Below are positions 1 to 7,556 of a stretch of DNA of 64,000 nucleotides, in pieces; positions within the stretch are counted from its first letter, which is position 1; the number at the start of each line of letters is the position of its first letter. The position numbers and the translations under genes were made by a program. The stretch is from contig DVFW01000013.1 in the NCBI GenBank assembly GCA_018713055.1, positions 3,354 to 67,353 of the forward strand, written 5' to 3'. The notes under the pieces were generated by a model, which saw only the letters and a list, made by a program, of their open reading frames with translations, was not told the origin of the DNA and did no database searches. Source of the DNA: Scatavimonas merdigallinarum. Its GTDB lineage: Bacteria; Bacillota; Clostridia; Oscillospirales; Acutalibacteraceae.

Positions 1-704
1 TTGGTCAAAATCTGGTTGATGATATACTCTACCCATTTTTCGTCTGTGTAGACCACCGCGTCCGCCTGCGCAAGATCCAGCTTAACCTTATACTTAATAA
101 AACTTTTCGCATTTTTTCGTATGACTTGCTTTGAAAGATCCATAAGCTGGATTTTTTTAATATTGTAATCCTTCTCGACATTGCTGCTGCGTGAATAAAA
201 AAGCGCCTGCTCCAGATAATAATCGATCACGTCCAGTTCCTCGGAAAGATCCTTTGTTACCGGCGAAGGATTATTTTCTATAATCAGTCTGGAAGAAGCG
301 ATTGGCGTTTTGACCTCATGGATCCAAAGCTCTATATATTCTCTGTATTCTCTGGACGCATTCCGGTATAAAAGGATTTCATCACGCATGGATTTTTGGC
401 AAATGCGCAGGCACTGATCCAACAACATTCCCTCATAAAACGAAGGTTCGTCAAGCAAAGAGGAAAGCAAATATTTTTTATCCAGCTGCGCAAGGCCGTT
501 TTTTACATCTGTATAATAACGGTGTTTCGGGAAAAATTCTATAAAAAGCGCCGCCGCCTGTACAAACAAATACACCATACTGACAAACAGGACCGCCTGC
601 ATGTTCATATTGTATACCAACAGGAACATACCAATAAAACAGACCGCCGCCAACTGCATACAAATAGCCGCAATCTTGCTCTTTAAAAAATCCTTCACGC
701 TCAT
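1..704 (-). CDS. BceS/GraS-like sensor histidine kinase (3' part beyond the left edge)
   Basis: Membrane sensor kinase of the intramembrane-sensing type that usually works with peptide-detoxification ABC transporters. The visible 234 residues hold two closely spaced hydrophobic segments at about 11-31 and 37-57 with almost no extracellular loop, then a coiled linker and the phosphoacceptor motif WIHEVKTPIA with His129. The window ends inside the N box (NQILTN), so the ATP-binding domain lies outside. The ATG at 704 overlaps the stop codon of the upstream response regulator gene as ATGA, which implies translational coupling. An ABC transporter gene pair might follow beyond the left edge; this is family knowledge, not seen. 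The family assignment is from architecture and the H-box, and the inducing ligand cannot be deduced. Confidence 0.88.
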   Translation of the reverse strand, partial: MSVKDFLKSKIAAICMQLAAVCFIGMFLLVYNMNMQAVLFVSMVYLFVQAAALFIEFFPKHRYYTDVKNGLAQLDKKYLLSSLLDEPSFYEGMLLDQCLRICQKSMRDEILLYRNASREYREYIELWIHEVKTPIASSRLIIENNPSPVTKDLSEELDVIDYYLEQALFYSRSSNVEKDYNIKKIQLMDLSKQVIRKNAKSFIKYKVKLDLAQADAVVYTDEKWVEYIINQILT

Positions 705-1363
705 AAGCTGTATCCCCGCCCTCTTTTGGTTTTAATATAGTCTGGCGCGCCAATCGCTTCCAGTTTTTTTCTTAACCGGTTAATATTTACAGTCAGCGTA
801 TTATCGTCTACAAATTCATTAGACTGCCAAAGCGCGTCCATAATATCGTCGCGCGCGGTAATTTCCCCTCCCGCACGCATAAGCAGGTTTAAAATACGCA
901 GCTCATTTTTTGTAAGCTCGGTCTCCATATCTCCACAGGAAATCGTACTTTTAGACAGATGAATCGTTACGCCGTTATAGCTGTATTGCATCCCCGCCTG
1001 ATTTTTATAGGTACGGTTTAGCAATGCACAAATCCGCGCAAGCAAGATCTGCGTATTATAGGGCTTTGTAATAAAATCGTCGGCCCCAAAATGCATACTC
1101 ATCAGCTCGTCGGCGTCGCTGTCCCTGCTTGTCACCACAATTATTGGCACACTTGAAACCCTTCTCAATTCCTTACATATATAATAACCATCGTAAGCAG
1201 GCAAATTGATATCAAGCAAAATCAGGTGCGGCTCTTCTTTAAGAGCTGCCTGCACCGCGTTTTCAAAGTCCTCAACGCAGGCAACAGTATAGCCGTATTT
1301 TTCAAGAAAAACCTTCAACTCGCTTCTTATTTTTTCACTGTCCTCAATTATTACAATTTTCAT
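701..1363 (-). CDS. OmpR-family response regulator, BceR/GraR-like
   Basis: DNA-binding response regulator of 220 residues, partner of the histidine kinase that follows with a 4-base ATGA overlap. The receiver domain (1-115) has the acidic pair Glu7/Asp8, the phosphoacceptor Asp51 in LLDINLP, the switch Thr78 and the conserved Lys100-Pro101. The C-terminal winged helix (about 125-220) ends in the typical hairpin TKRGRGYSL. Length and order are normal for the family. A TTGAGA-N17-TAAGAT promoter lies 40-70 bases upstream. By family it would activate a transporter for cell-wall-active peptides, but no target gene is visible here. Confidence 0.93.
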   Translation of the reverse strand: MKIVIIEDSEKIRSELKVFLEKYGYTVACVEDFENAVQAALKEEPHLILLDINLPAYDGYYICKELRRVSSVPIIVVTSRDSDADELMSMHFGADDFITKPYNTQILLARICALLNRTYKNQAGMQYSYNGVTIHLSKSTISCGDMETELTKNELRILNLLMRAGGEITARDDIMDALWQSNEFVDDNTLTVNINRLRKKLEAIGAPDYIKTKRGRGYSL

Positions 1364-1404
1364 ACCGTTTCATCCTTATACTATATAAGTGCCTATATAT
1401 GTTA

Positions 1405-1433
1405 ATCTTAACACAACTTTTTGATGCTCTCAA
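1405..1433 (-). promoter_or_regulatory. Sigma-A-type promoter for the two-component operon
   Basis: On the minus strand TTGAGA (1433-1428) and TAAGAT (1410-1405) are separated by exactly 17 bases and point into the response regulator gene, leaving a leader of about 35 bases. Confidence 0.6.
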
Positions 1434-1495
1434 CTATATCTTCCTCGTTCAGAAAAGATTTTTTATGATATATAGAAATATAGTGTAATAAATTA

Positions 1496-1524
1496 TTGAA
1501 ACAAAACTGATTATATGATATAAT
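1496..1524 (+). promoter_or_regulatory. Strong sigma-A-type promoter with no gene close by
   Basis: TTGAAA (1496-1501), a 17-base spacer and a perfect TATAAT (1519-1524). It points rightwards, but the first credible gene starts 480 bases downstream at 2012, so it drives either a long leader or a separate small RNA. Confidence 0.65.
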
Positions 1525-1530
1525 CCACAT

Positions 1531-1661
1531 ATATTTCGTCTTATCTTGTCACAGGCCAATACATGCAGTCGAAAAATGTTTCGCTGTTTTTATTTATGTT
1601 ATAGGCAAACATACAGCCATGCTTTTGCAATTTTAAAAGCAAAAGCTTATTTGCATTTTTT
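1531..1661 (+). ncRNA. Possible small RNA ended by an intrinsic terminator
   Basis: The interval starts at the expected +1 of the 1496-1524 promoter and ends at a hairpin with arms GCTTTTGC (1621-1628) and GCAAAAGC (1639-1646) followed by a T-rich tract ending in six T. No convincing coding frame lies between. The sequence resembles no RNA family I can name. The rest of the 1364-2011 gap is very AT-rich and shows no gene. Confidence 0.25.
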
Positions 1662-1904
1662 AATTTCTTTTTCACCTGTTTGCTTTCTGCCGGCTTTTCC
1701 TATAAAGGGTGCGCTTTTTAAATTTTTGCAGCCAACGCCTCACGAAATTTTTAAAAAATGTACATACATGCCATATAAAATAAACAGAAGCCGTGCAATA
1801 AATATATAATAATTCACTATATATACATAAAATTATATGTATATAAGATTGTATAATTTATTCAAAAATATTACTACTGTAATTTAGCTGGAAGATTTTT
1901 ACTA

Positions 1905-1933
1905 TTGTATAAAATGCTTTTGTAATATAAAAT
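1905..1933 (+). promoter_or_regulatory. Weak candidate promoter for the DUF6514-like gene
   Basis: TTGTAT (1905-1910), 17 bases, TAAAAT (1928-1933), about 80 bases before the start codon at 2012. The region is so AT-rich that chance matches are likely. Confidence 0.3.
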
Positions 1934-2011
1934 AGTTCCCAGTCTGTATTTTACAGGGTAAAAATTATACAAACTGTGAAAATAATTCACTTAACAGAAA
2001 GGAGTAAAGTT

Positions 2012-2302
2012 ATGAAAAAATATACATCCTGTTCTTTCGACTCCCCCTATTTTTATGAGATGACATCTACACACAAGTCGGTTTGTGGCAAAGAAACAAG
2101 GGTGTACGGGATAAAGCTGTATAAAATTGGCTGTGATGATTCGCTAAACCCTGCCGAATGTTTTATAGCTACCGACGTTTCTGCAGACAAAGCGTACGTG
2201 CAAAGGCTCTTGGCCCTTTTTTATGCCAATACAGTTATGCCGCTGCATGCACCGGACATTCTTGAAGAATGCCTGTGCTGTTATCCCGCGTTACCTTTTT
2301 AA
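2012..2302 (+). CDS. Small DUF6514-like protein
   Basis: A 96-residue cytosolic protein without signal peptide or membrane segment. The start at 2012 is chosen because AAAGGAG lies 7 bases upstream; the in-frame ATG 36 bases earlier has no ribosome site. The core YGIKLYK followed by a conserved-looking helix (DVSADKAYVQRLLALFYANTVMPLH in outline, residues about 53-77) resembles small DUF6514 proteins seen in gut Clostridia, which is recollection rather than a search. Function unknown. Cysteines are frequent (positions near the start, middle and end), which could mean metal or thiol chemistry. It stands alone, followed by a double hairpin terminator. Confidence 0.6.
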   Translation: MKKYTSCSFDSPYFYEMTSTHKSVCGKETRVYGIKLYKIGCDDSLNPAECFIATDVSADKAYVQRLLALFYANTVMPLHAPDILEECLCCYPALPF

Positions 2303-2306
2303 GTAC

Positions 2307-2357
2307 GAAGAACAATTTGTTCTTCTAACTTTTCCGCCCTTTAGAGGCGGTATTTTT
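2307..2357 (+). terminator. Tandem hairpin terminator after the small protein gene
   Basis: First hairpin GAAGAAC/GTTCTTC (2307-2325), then CCGCC/GGCGG (2334-2350) followed by TATTTTTT. The second is a typical intrinsic terminator. Confidence 0.75.
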
Positions 2358-2580
2358 TACCCATTTAAAATACTATTTGTATATTTTTATGTATAAATTA
2401 CATTTTTGTTACATTTTGTCCAAATTGCCCTTTTCTGTGCGAGTTTGCCATATTTTAATAAAACCTTCCTTGTTTCATTTTTATAAATATTGTACAAGCA
2501 TTTGTTTATAATGCCGATTTTTTGTTTTTTTTGCTCTTCTTTCTCTTTTGGCTTGCATTTACAGCCAGTATATGTTAGAC

Positions 2581-2635
2581 TGTAACCAAATTGTTACAAA
2601 TTGTAATGCGCTTGTTAACTTTGACTTTTTGTTAA
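2581..2635 (+). promoter_or_regulatory. WalR/YycF-box-like direct repeat array
   Basis: TGTAAC (2581) and TGTTAC (2592) are separated by exactly five bases, matching the WalR consensus TGTWAH-N5-TGTWAH. Further TGTAAT (2602), TGTTAA (2613) and TGTTAA (2630) follow, giving start-to-start steps of 11, 10, 11 and 17. The helical phasing and position just upstream of a promoter and a cell wall hydrolase gene suggest an activator array. The identity of the regulator is inferred. The remaining gap 2358-2580 is AT-rich with one more isolated TGTTAC at 2407. Confidence 0.5.
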
Positions 2636-2637
2636 CA

Positions 2638-2667
2638 TTGCATTGACAGCCGGCATTTAATTAAAAT
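2638..2667 (+). promoter_or_regulatory. Promoter of the NlpC/P60 gene
   Basis: TTGCAT (2638-2643), an 18-base spacer and TAAAAT (2662-2667). It lies immediately downstream of the TGTWA array and about 40 bases before the gene. Confidence 0.45.
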
Positions 2668-2706
2668 GTCTGTTATGTACTGATAATTTTTAGGAGGTCT
2701 GAAACA

Positions 2707-4488
2707 ATGCATAAGACGTTGAAGGTTACAGTATCGTTGCTTCTATCTGTTATGATGCTGTGCACTGTATTTGCTATAGGCGTTACTCAGGCGTTTGCCG
2801 CTACAAGCACAGGAGTTGGCCTTTCTGCTTATGTGCTGAACGCGTATTATGAGGATTGGTCCTATGTATGGGGCGGTTCTTCCCCCGGCGCAGTTGACTG
2901 CTCCGGCTTGATCTACTCTTACAACGGCGTTGGCGGTATCCGTACCGATATGCTTGCCGCTTCGTCCGAATGGGGATACGTATCAAACGGAATTCCCAGA
3001 ATCCACGGCCTTGGCCTGCACCATCCCGGCCACGTGGGCGTTTATGTGGGTAATGGTATGGCAGTCGACGCCAGAAGCTCTTATTACGACATGTGCTATG
3101 AAAGCGTTGACAGCCTCAACTGGGTCGAATGGTTTAAAATATCCGGCGTCAGCTATCCTACAGAAGGTTGGGTACGCTATAACGGCGATTCTTTCTATTA
3201 TGAAGACGGCCAGTATCTGGTTAATACGTCCAGAACGTTTGACGGCGTTACATATAACTTTGGCAGCGACGGCGCTTCCGATAAAGCGCCCGCCGACAAA
3301 TACTTCGAAGCAACCGACTATACGCAAAGCAACGTTTCCATATCCGGCGGCTCCAGCTCTTCGTCCGGTTCTTCCCTGTTGAAAATTGGTTCTCAGGGGC
3401 AGGCCGTTGAAAAGCTCCAAAACAGGCTGAAAGCTCTGGGATATTTTGAGGATGACGTCACAGGGTATTATGGTACATATACAGAAGCTTGCGTTATACA
3501 GTATCAGAAAGCTGCTAATCTTTCTGTCGACGGTATCGCCGGGCCTGAGGTTTTGGGCTCCATCTATAAGGACGACGCACCTGAAAAGAGTAAACCCGCT
3601 GCTGCAGACCCTCCTGCAGAAAACAGCGCTTCAACAAACGAAGCAACTGCACCGGTAATTTCCGCCGATAATCAGGAAGAACCTACACAGCCTCCCACGC
3701 AAGCTCCTACGTCTGCTCCTACCGAACCAGTCACGGAAGCTCCTACGCAAGCTCCCACCGAGCCGGTAACGGAAGCTCCCACACAAGCTCCTACAGAGGA
3801 TCCGTACAAAGATCTTCTGGCACTTGGCGGCTATGGCGATAAAGTAACGCAGTTACAGGAGCGTCTGTATGAACTGGGTTACTACACAGGTGCAATTACC
3901 GGGCAATTTGACCAGGCTACGCTTGAAGCCATGCAGGCATATTACAAAGCGTCTGAATTCAAGCCTTCTGATACGATGACAGACGAGCAGTTTAACTATT
4001 TATTTACAGATAGCGCGCTGTCCGCACCGGAATATGACGAGCTTCAGCTCAATTATGAAGGTGCCAGCGTAAACTCCCTGCAGGAAAGCCTGATTACGCT
4101 TGGTTATCTGGATACAGATCAGGCAAGCGGCGTATTGGATGAAAACACCGTTAACGCCGTTAAGACCGCGCAGGCAAATTTTGCATTGGAAGTTACAGGC
4201 GTTGCAGATAAAGATTTTCTGAATGCAATTGATTTGCAGACGGCGCAGGAACAAAACGTGCAAAAAACGCAGGCCGTTGCAAAATCTGCATCTATGGAAA
4301 CCGTCGCTCTTTCCACAGGAGAAGACGGCGTATTTGAACAAATAAGCTACAACAGCGGCAATAACTCCTATATTCTTCTTGTATGGGTCGCGGGGATCAT
4401 GTTCTTTATTTCCGTATGCTCCCTGGTTGTATTTTTAAAAACACGTAAAAGATCCGCTGTATCTGTAAACAGGTACGGCAGAAAATAA
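2707..4488 (+). CDS. Secreted, membrane-anchored NlpC/P60 endopeptidase with peptidoglycan-binding repeats
   Basis: Cell wall hydrolase of 593 residues that should cut peptide stems of peptidoglycan. A signal peptide ends near residue 31 (AFA-AT). The NlpC/P60 domain spans about 38-150, with catalytic Cys65 in VDCSG and His109 in GHVGVYVG. A peptidoglycan-binding_1 domain lies at about 225-285, then a Pro/Thr-rich linker with tandem APTEPVTEAPTQ units (about 337-360), a second binding domain at about 373-435 and a degenerate third at about 447-506. A C-terminal hydrophobic segment (556-577) followed by KTRKR should hold it in the membrane, unlike most free or wall-bound relatives. GGAGG precedes the ATG by 9 bases. 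The upstream WalR-like array fits a wall-homeostasis role. The gene is monocistronic. Confidence 0.92.
   Translation: MHKTLKVTVSLLLSVMMLCTVFAIGVTQAFAATSTGVGLSAYVLNAYYEDWSYVWGGSSPGAVDCSGLIYSYNGVGGIRTDMLAASSEWGYVSNGIPRIHGLGLHHPGHVGVYVGNGMAVDARSSYYDMCYESVDSLNWVEWFKISGVSYPTEGWVRYNGDSFYYEDGQYLVNTSRTFDGVTYNFGSDGASDKAPADKYFEATDYTQSNVSISGGSSSSSGSSLLKIGSQGQAVEKLQNRLKALGYFEDDVTGYYGTYTEACVIQYQKAANLSVDGIAGPEVLGSIYKDDAPEKSKPAAADPPAENSASTNEATAPVISADNQEEPTQPPTQAPTSAPTEPVTEAPTQAPTEPVTEAPTQAPTEDPYKDLLALGGYGDKVTQLQERLYELGYYTGAITGQFDQATLEAMQAYYKASEFKPSDTMTDEQFNYLFTDSALSAPEYDELQLNYEGASVNSLQESLITLGYLDTDQASGVLDENTVNAVKTAQANFALEVTGVADKDFLNAIDLQTAQEQNVQKTQAVAKSASMETVALSTGEDGVFEQISYNSGNNSYILLVWVAGIMFFISVCSLVVFLKTRKRSAVSVNRYGRK
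3715..3786 (+). repeat. Two tandem 36-bp units coding the Pro/Thr linker
   Basis: Units 3715-3750 and 3751-3786 both code APTEPVTEAPTQ and differ mostly at third codon positions, so the repeat is maintained at protein level. A partial unit precedes and another follows. Confidence 0.85.
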
Positions 4489-4517
4489 TCAGGACAAGCT
4501 ATTATAAGCAGACAAAA

Positions 4518-4546
4518 GGGCAGCCGAAAAAACGGCTGCCCTTTTT
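4518..4546 (+). terminator. Intrinsic terminator of the NlpC/P60 gene
   Basis: Perfect 9-bp stem GGGCAGCCG/CGGCTGCCC with an A6 loop, followed by TTTTT. Confidence 0.92.
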
Positions 4547-4682
4547 GCATATCTGTCCCGCCCCTTCTTACGCTTTTAAACAGATGCGATGCAGACAGAA
4601 AGCATGTTATTTTCTTTAAATACGAACATCTCACGCTGCTTTACAAAACGCTGCGCCCGGGATGTAACGACGATATCTATTC

Positions 4683-4859
4683 TTATTTTTCATCATAGGC
4701 TCTGCACGCAATTGCAAAACCCAAAAAACCGGTAAGAGCGGAAAACATGGCAAGCGCCGTTCTTACCGTACCGTCCCAAAACAGATAAAATGCAAAAGAA
4801 AGCAATAACAGCACCACAGAAACAGATAAAATAATTCCCGAAAGCTTTGGCAAACTCAT
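4683..4859 (-). CDS. 58-residue two-helix membrane protein coupled to rsmA
   Basis: A short gene whose ATG (4859-4857) overlaps the rsmA stop codon as ATGA, the same coupling seen at the left-edge two-component pair. The product has two hydrophobic helices at about 8-28 and 34-52, a turn WDGTVR between them and a charged tail RAYDEK, so it is probably a small hairpin membrane protein. I recognise no family. The coupling makes translation likely, but a role in rRNA modification cannot be claimed; it may be a bystander needing the same expression level. Confidence 0.6.
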   Translation of the reverse strand: MSLPKLSGIILSVSVVLLLLSFAFYLFWDGTVRTALAMFSALTGFLGFAIACRAYDEK

Positions 4860-5743
4860 AACATATACCCTTCCTTTTCCTGTAAATAACCGTATAGCGT
4901 ATTGGTAACCGACGCAAATTGCTCCATGGAAAGCTGCTCTGCACGGAGACTATGCCCAACCATGGCAGCTTTAAGCACTGTACAAATCTCTTCCTTATCC
5001 AGCGCCAAGCCGGAAGCCAATGCGTTTAAAAGCGTTTTTCTTCGCTGTGCAAACGCGCTTTTAACCACCCGAAAAAAAAGCGCCGTGTCTTCTGTCTGCC
5101 ATGGCGGATTTTTATACGGCTTAAGCTGAATCACAGCAGAATCCACCTTTGGAGCAGGCAGAAAGCTGCCTGCAGATACCTCAAAGAGCATTTGCGGCTC
5201 ACAGTAATAACGCACGGCGATTGTTACCGCACCGCATTGTCTTGTACCGGCAGGCGCGCAGATCCGCTGGGCCGCCTCTTTCTGTACCATAACCGTAATA
5301 GCCGCGGCACGGGTTTGCTCTTCCAGAAGCTTCATAATAACCGGAGAAGTAATATAATACGGCAGATTTGCACAGACACAAACCTGCATGCCTGCAAATT
5401 CCCGTTCTATCAGCTTGTTCAGATCGAGCTTCAAAACGTCGCCCCGAACCACCTTCACATGGTCAAAGGCGCCAAGCGTCTCATCCAAAACAGGCAAAAG
5501 CCTTGCATCAAGCTCTATGGCGACCACTTTTTCGGCAAGTTTTGCAAGCTCGCAGGTAAGCACCCCAAGCCCCGGGCCGATCTCAAGCACACCTACGCCT
5601 TTCCCTGCGCCGCTTTCCCGCGCCATGCGCGGACACACGGAGGGATTGATCAAAAAGTTTTGTCCCAGAGCTTTTGAAAAGGTAAAACCATATCTGTTTA
5701 AAATACTGCGGATCGTTGCAATATTGGTAAGCTGTTTCATCAC
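4856..5743 (-). CDS. rsmA: 16S rRNA (adenine1518/1519-N6)-dimethyltransferase RsmA/KsgA
   Basis: Dimethylates two adjacent adenosines in helix 45 of 16S rRNA, a late 30S maturation step. The protein of 295 residues has the family N-terminus KALGQNFL, the SAM-binding motif EIGPGLG (54-60), the acidic SAM-ribose site IELD (77-79) and the target-base motif NLPYY (126-130). GTG (5743) and ATG (5740) are adjacent; GGAG is 13 and 16 bases away respectively, so the choice is unsettled. It follows the RsmF-like gene after 25 bases and overlaps the downstream 58-residue membrane protein gene, forming a three-gene operon. Confidence 0.96.
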   Translation of the reverse strand: MMKQLTNIATIRSILNRYGFTFSKALGQNFLINPSVCPRMARESGAGKGVGVLEIGPGLGVLTCELAKLAEKVVAIELDARLLPVLDETLGAFDHVKVVRGDVLKLDLNKLIEREFAGMQVCVCANLPYYITSPVIMKLLEEQTRAAAITVMVQKEAAQRICAPAGTRQCGAVTIAVRYYCEPQMLFEVSAGSFLPAPKVDSAVIQLKPYKNPPWQTEDTALFFRVVKSAFAQRRKTLLNALASGLALDKEEICTVLKAAMVGHSLRAEQLSMEQFASVTNTLYGYLQEKEGYML

Positions 5744-5768
5744 TTTTCTATCTTTTCTCCTTTTATTT

Positions 5769-7130
5769 TCAAATATTCCGAAGTCCTTTGGGATATTTGT
5801 TTTTAAGTATACCGTTTACACATTTCCCAAATCCCGTTATTACGCCGTCAACGCTTACCGCCGCGTACCCCTTCTGCCCTTTTTCACAAGGGATTTCCTC
5901 TCCCCGCAAAAAGCGCGCGGCCATATCGCTTTTTGCGCAAAGCGGTATTTCCAGAGCCACCGCCCCAGGCGTCGCCGCCATAAATGCGCCGTGCGCCGGC
6001 TCTATACGGTTTTTTCGCACTTGCCCCAGCAACACACCCGCACGCAACACATGTAATCCATGCAATTGTGGCAGATCTTTGGGCAAAAGCAATATTCGAT
6101 CCCCTTCCATCGCAAACCGGCTGCCAAAAATGCGGTATTGGAAAATACTGTCGTACAGTTCTTCTGCCAATGACCGCAGCGGCTTATTTTTCCCGGTAAA
6201 CGGGTCAGAATATAAACAGGGCGTTGCCGCACAGCCTCCTTCGCTGCCCGGTTGCTTGCGAAGCCTGGCTACAAAATGCCCTTCTCCACCATCCATAGGA
6301 AAGATACGCCGCGCCTTTTCCATTGCCGGACGCCCAAACGGAACGTTTGCATCCTCCAGAACAAACGTATTTTCTCGTTGTAAAAATTTTTCAAGCACGC
6401 CCTCGTTTTCTTCTGCAGAAAACGTGCAGGTAGAATATACCAAAACACCGCCTGCCTTAACCGCCTTAGCAGCGCTTTGTAAAATGGAAAGCTGTCTTTC
6501 GGCGCAGGCCCGTACGTACGTTTCACTCCATTGCAAACGCGCCTGCTCATCCTTTCTAAACATTCCTTCGCCTGAACAGGGCGCATCCACAAGCACCTTG
6601 TCAAAAAAGCCTGCCAGACTGTCGCACAATTGCTGTGGATGGCAACAGGACACCACTGCATTTCGGATCCCCATACGTTCAATATTAGAAAGCAATGCGC
6701 CGGTTCTGTTTTTTACAACCTCATTCGACCACAAAAGGCCGCTTCCAGCAAGCTGTGCGCCGATTTGCGTAGATTTTCCACCAGGCGCAGCGCAAAGATC
6801 CAACACTTTATCGCCCTTTTCAGGAGCAAGCACCGTTACAGCGCTTGTTGCAGACGGCTCTTGTACATAAAAAGCGCCTGCATGGTGCATGGCTGTTTTT
6901 CCAAGCGCCTGCGCTTGATACGGTATATAATAGCCGTTGCGGCAAAAAGGCGAAGGCTGCAGCGCAAAATCAAACAGCGCCCGCGCCTTGTCAGCGCTGT
7001 ACTTCAGCGTATTTATCCGCACCCCTTTAAAATATGGCCGGGTAAGCAGGGAAAGATACGCCTTATATTCATCATCCTGTAACAACTGGCGCATTCTTTG
7101 CAAAAAAATTTGTGGTAAATAAAAATTCAT
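5769..7130 (-). CDS. rsmF: RsmF/NOL1-NOP2-Sun family rRNA cytosine-C5 methyltransferase
   Basis: SAM-dependent methyltransferase making 5-methylcytosine in ribosomal RNA. Over 453 residues it shows the SAM loop DLCAAPGGKS (111-120), the motif IV Cys185 in DAPCSGEG and the nucleophilic Cys235 in STCTF. The C-terminal 150 residues contain the extra domain typical of the RsmF group rather than RsmB. It heads the operon with rsmA. The start ATG has only a weak AGAGAG ribosome site, and its promoter would lie in the 70-base gap shared with the divergent Asn/Gln repeat gene; none is clear there. The exact target cytosine is not readable from sequence. Confidence 0.9.
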   Translation of the reverse strand: MNFYLPQIFLQRMRQLLQDDEYKAYLSLLTRPYFKGVRINTLKYSADKARALFDFALQPSPFCRNGYYIPYQAQALGKTAMHHAGAFYVQEPSATSAVTVLAPEKGDKVLDLCAAPGGKSTQIGAQLAGSGLLWSNEVVKNRTGALLSNIERMGIRNAVVSCCHPQQLCDSLAGFFDKVLVDAPCSGEGMFRKDEQARLQWSETYVRACAERQLSILQSAAKAVKAGGVLVYSTCTFSAEENEGVLEKFLQRENTFVLEDANVPFGRPAMEKARRIFPMDGGEGHFVARLRKQPGSEGGCAATPCLYSDPFTGKNKPLRSLAEELYDSIFQYRIFGSRFAMEGDRILLLPKDLPQLHGLHVLRAGVLLGQVRKNRIEPAHGAFMAATPGAVALEIPLCAKSDMAARFLRGEEIPCEKGQKGYAAVSVDGVITGFGKCVNGILKNKYPKGLRNI

Positions 7131-7154
7131 ATATATCTCTCTGCTTTTATAGAA

Positions 7155-7183
7155 GAATAAAAAAATAAAGTTTACAAATACTA
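7155..7183 (+). promoter_or_regulatory. Forespore-type (sigma-G/F-like) promoter of the Asn/Gln repeat gene
   Basis: GAATA (7155-7159), exactly 17 bases, AATACTA (7177-7183). This matches the sigma-G pattern GHATR-N17/18-CATNNTA with one change. The same -10 element occurs before the bofC-like and SASP genes in this window. Confidence 0.55.
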
Positions 7184-7207
7184 TTATGCGTAAAGGGGGT
7201 GAGCAAA

Positions 7208-7405
7208 ATGGAGAACAACAGGTTCAACAATCAAAATAGAAACCAGAACAACAACCAGAACAACAACCAGAACAACAACCAGAACAACAACCAGAACAAC
7301 AACCAGAACAACAATCAGAACAACAATCAGAACAACAACCAGAACAACAACCAGAATAACAACCAAAACAAAAACAACAACCAAAACAAAAATTTCAACT
7401 TCTAA
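7208..7405 (+). CDS. Asn/Gln-rich low-complexity repeat protein
   Basis: A 65-residue protein that after MENNRF consists almost wholly of NNQN repeats, ending in NKNFNF. The ATG at 7208 is preceded by AAAGGGGGTGAG, an unusually strong ribosome site; a GTG at 7199 lies inside that site and is unlikely to be the start. No signal, membrane segment or known domain. The composition is that of a disordered, prion-like or spore-coat/core low-complexity protein. The forespore-type promoter and own terminator show a genuine transcription unit. Function unknown; repeat length may vary between strains because the DNA is a near-perfect 12-bp tandem array. Confidence 0.7.
   Translation: MENNRFNNQNRNQNNNQNNNQNNNQNNNQNNNQNNNQNNNQNNNQNNNQNNNQNKNNNQNKNFNF
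7241..7390 (+). repeat. 12-bp tandem array (AACAACCAGAAC type)
   Basis: About twelve nearly identical 12-bp units, each coding four residues of the Asn/Gln protein. Differences are mainly CAG versus CAA, CCA versus TCA and AAC versus AAT neighbours. Confidence 0.92.
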
Positions 7406-7422
7406 TCCTTATATATCGCATA

Positions 7423-7464
7423 CCGAACACGAAAAACAGAAAGCCTGCTTTTCGTGTTCGGTTT
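7423..7464 (+). terminator. Terminator of the Asn/Gln repeat gene
   Basis: Arms CCGAACACGAAAA (7423-7435) and TTTTCGTGTTCGG (7449-7461) form a perfect 13-bp stem; only three T follow on the plus strand, so it may also act from the opposite side. Confidence 0.7.
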
Positions 7465-7556
7465 ACATAAGTGTGCGGTCCTGCGCCGCGCACTTTTTTC
7501 GCGCCGGTTTCCGTTTTTTTCCCACACAAACCCGCTGCACAGCGCCCCAGGCCAAA

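Noticed and set aside
1546..1809. 87-residue frame in the AT-rich gap
   Set aside because: No ribosome site, composition of untranslated DNA, and a terminator-like hairpin inside it.
5788..6870. 360-residue plus-strand frame opposite rsmF
   Set aside because: Antisense shadow of a gene with clear catalytic motifs; no ribosome site.
7184..7384. Valine-rich frame opposite the Asn/Gln repeat gene
   Set aside because: It is the exact complement of the repeat array and has no start signals.
7241..7390. CRISPR-like or regulatory direct repeat
   Set aside because: Units are contiguous 12-mers without spacers and keep a coding frame with a strong ribosome site.
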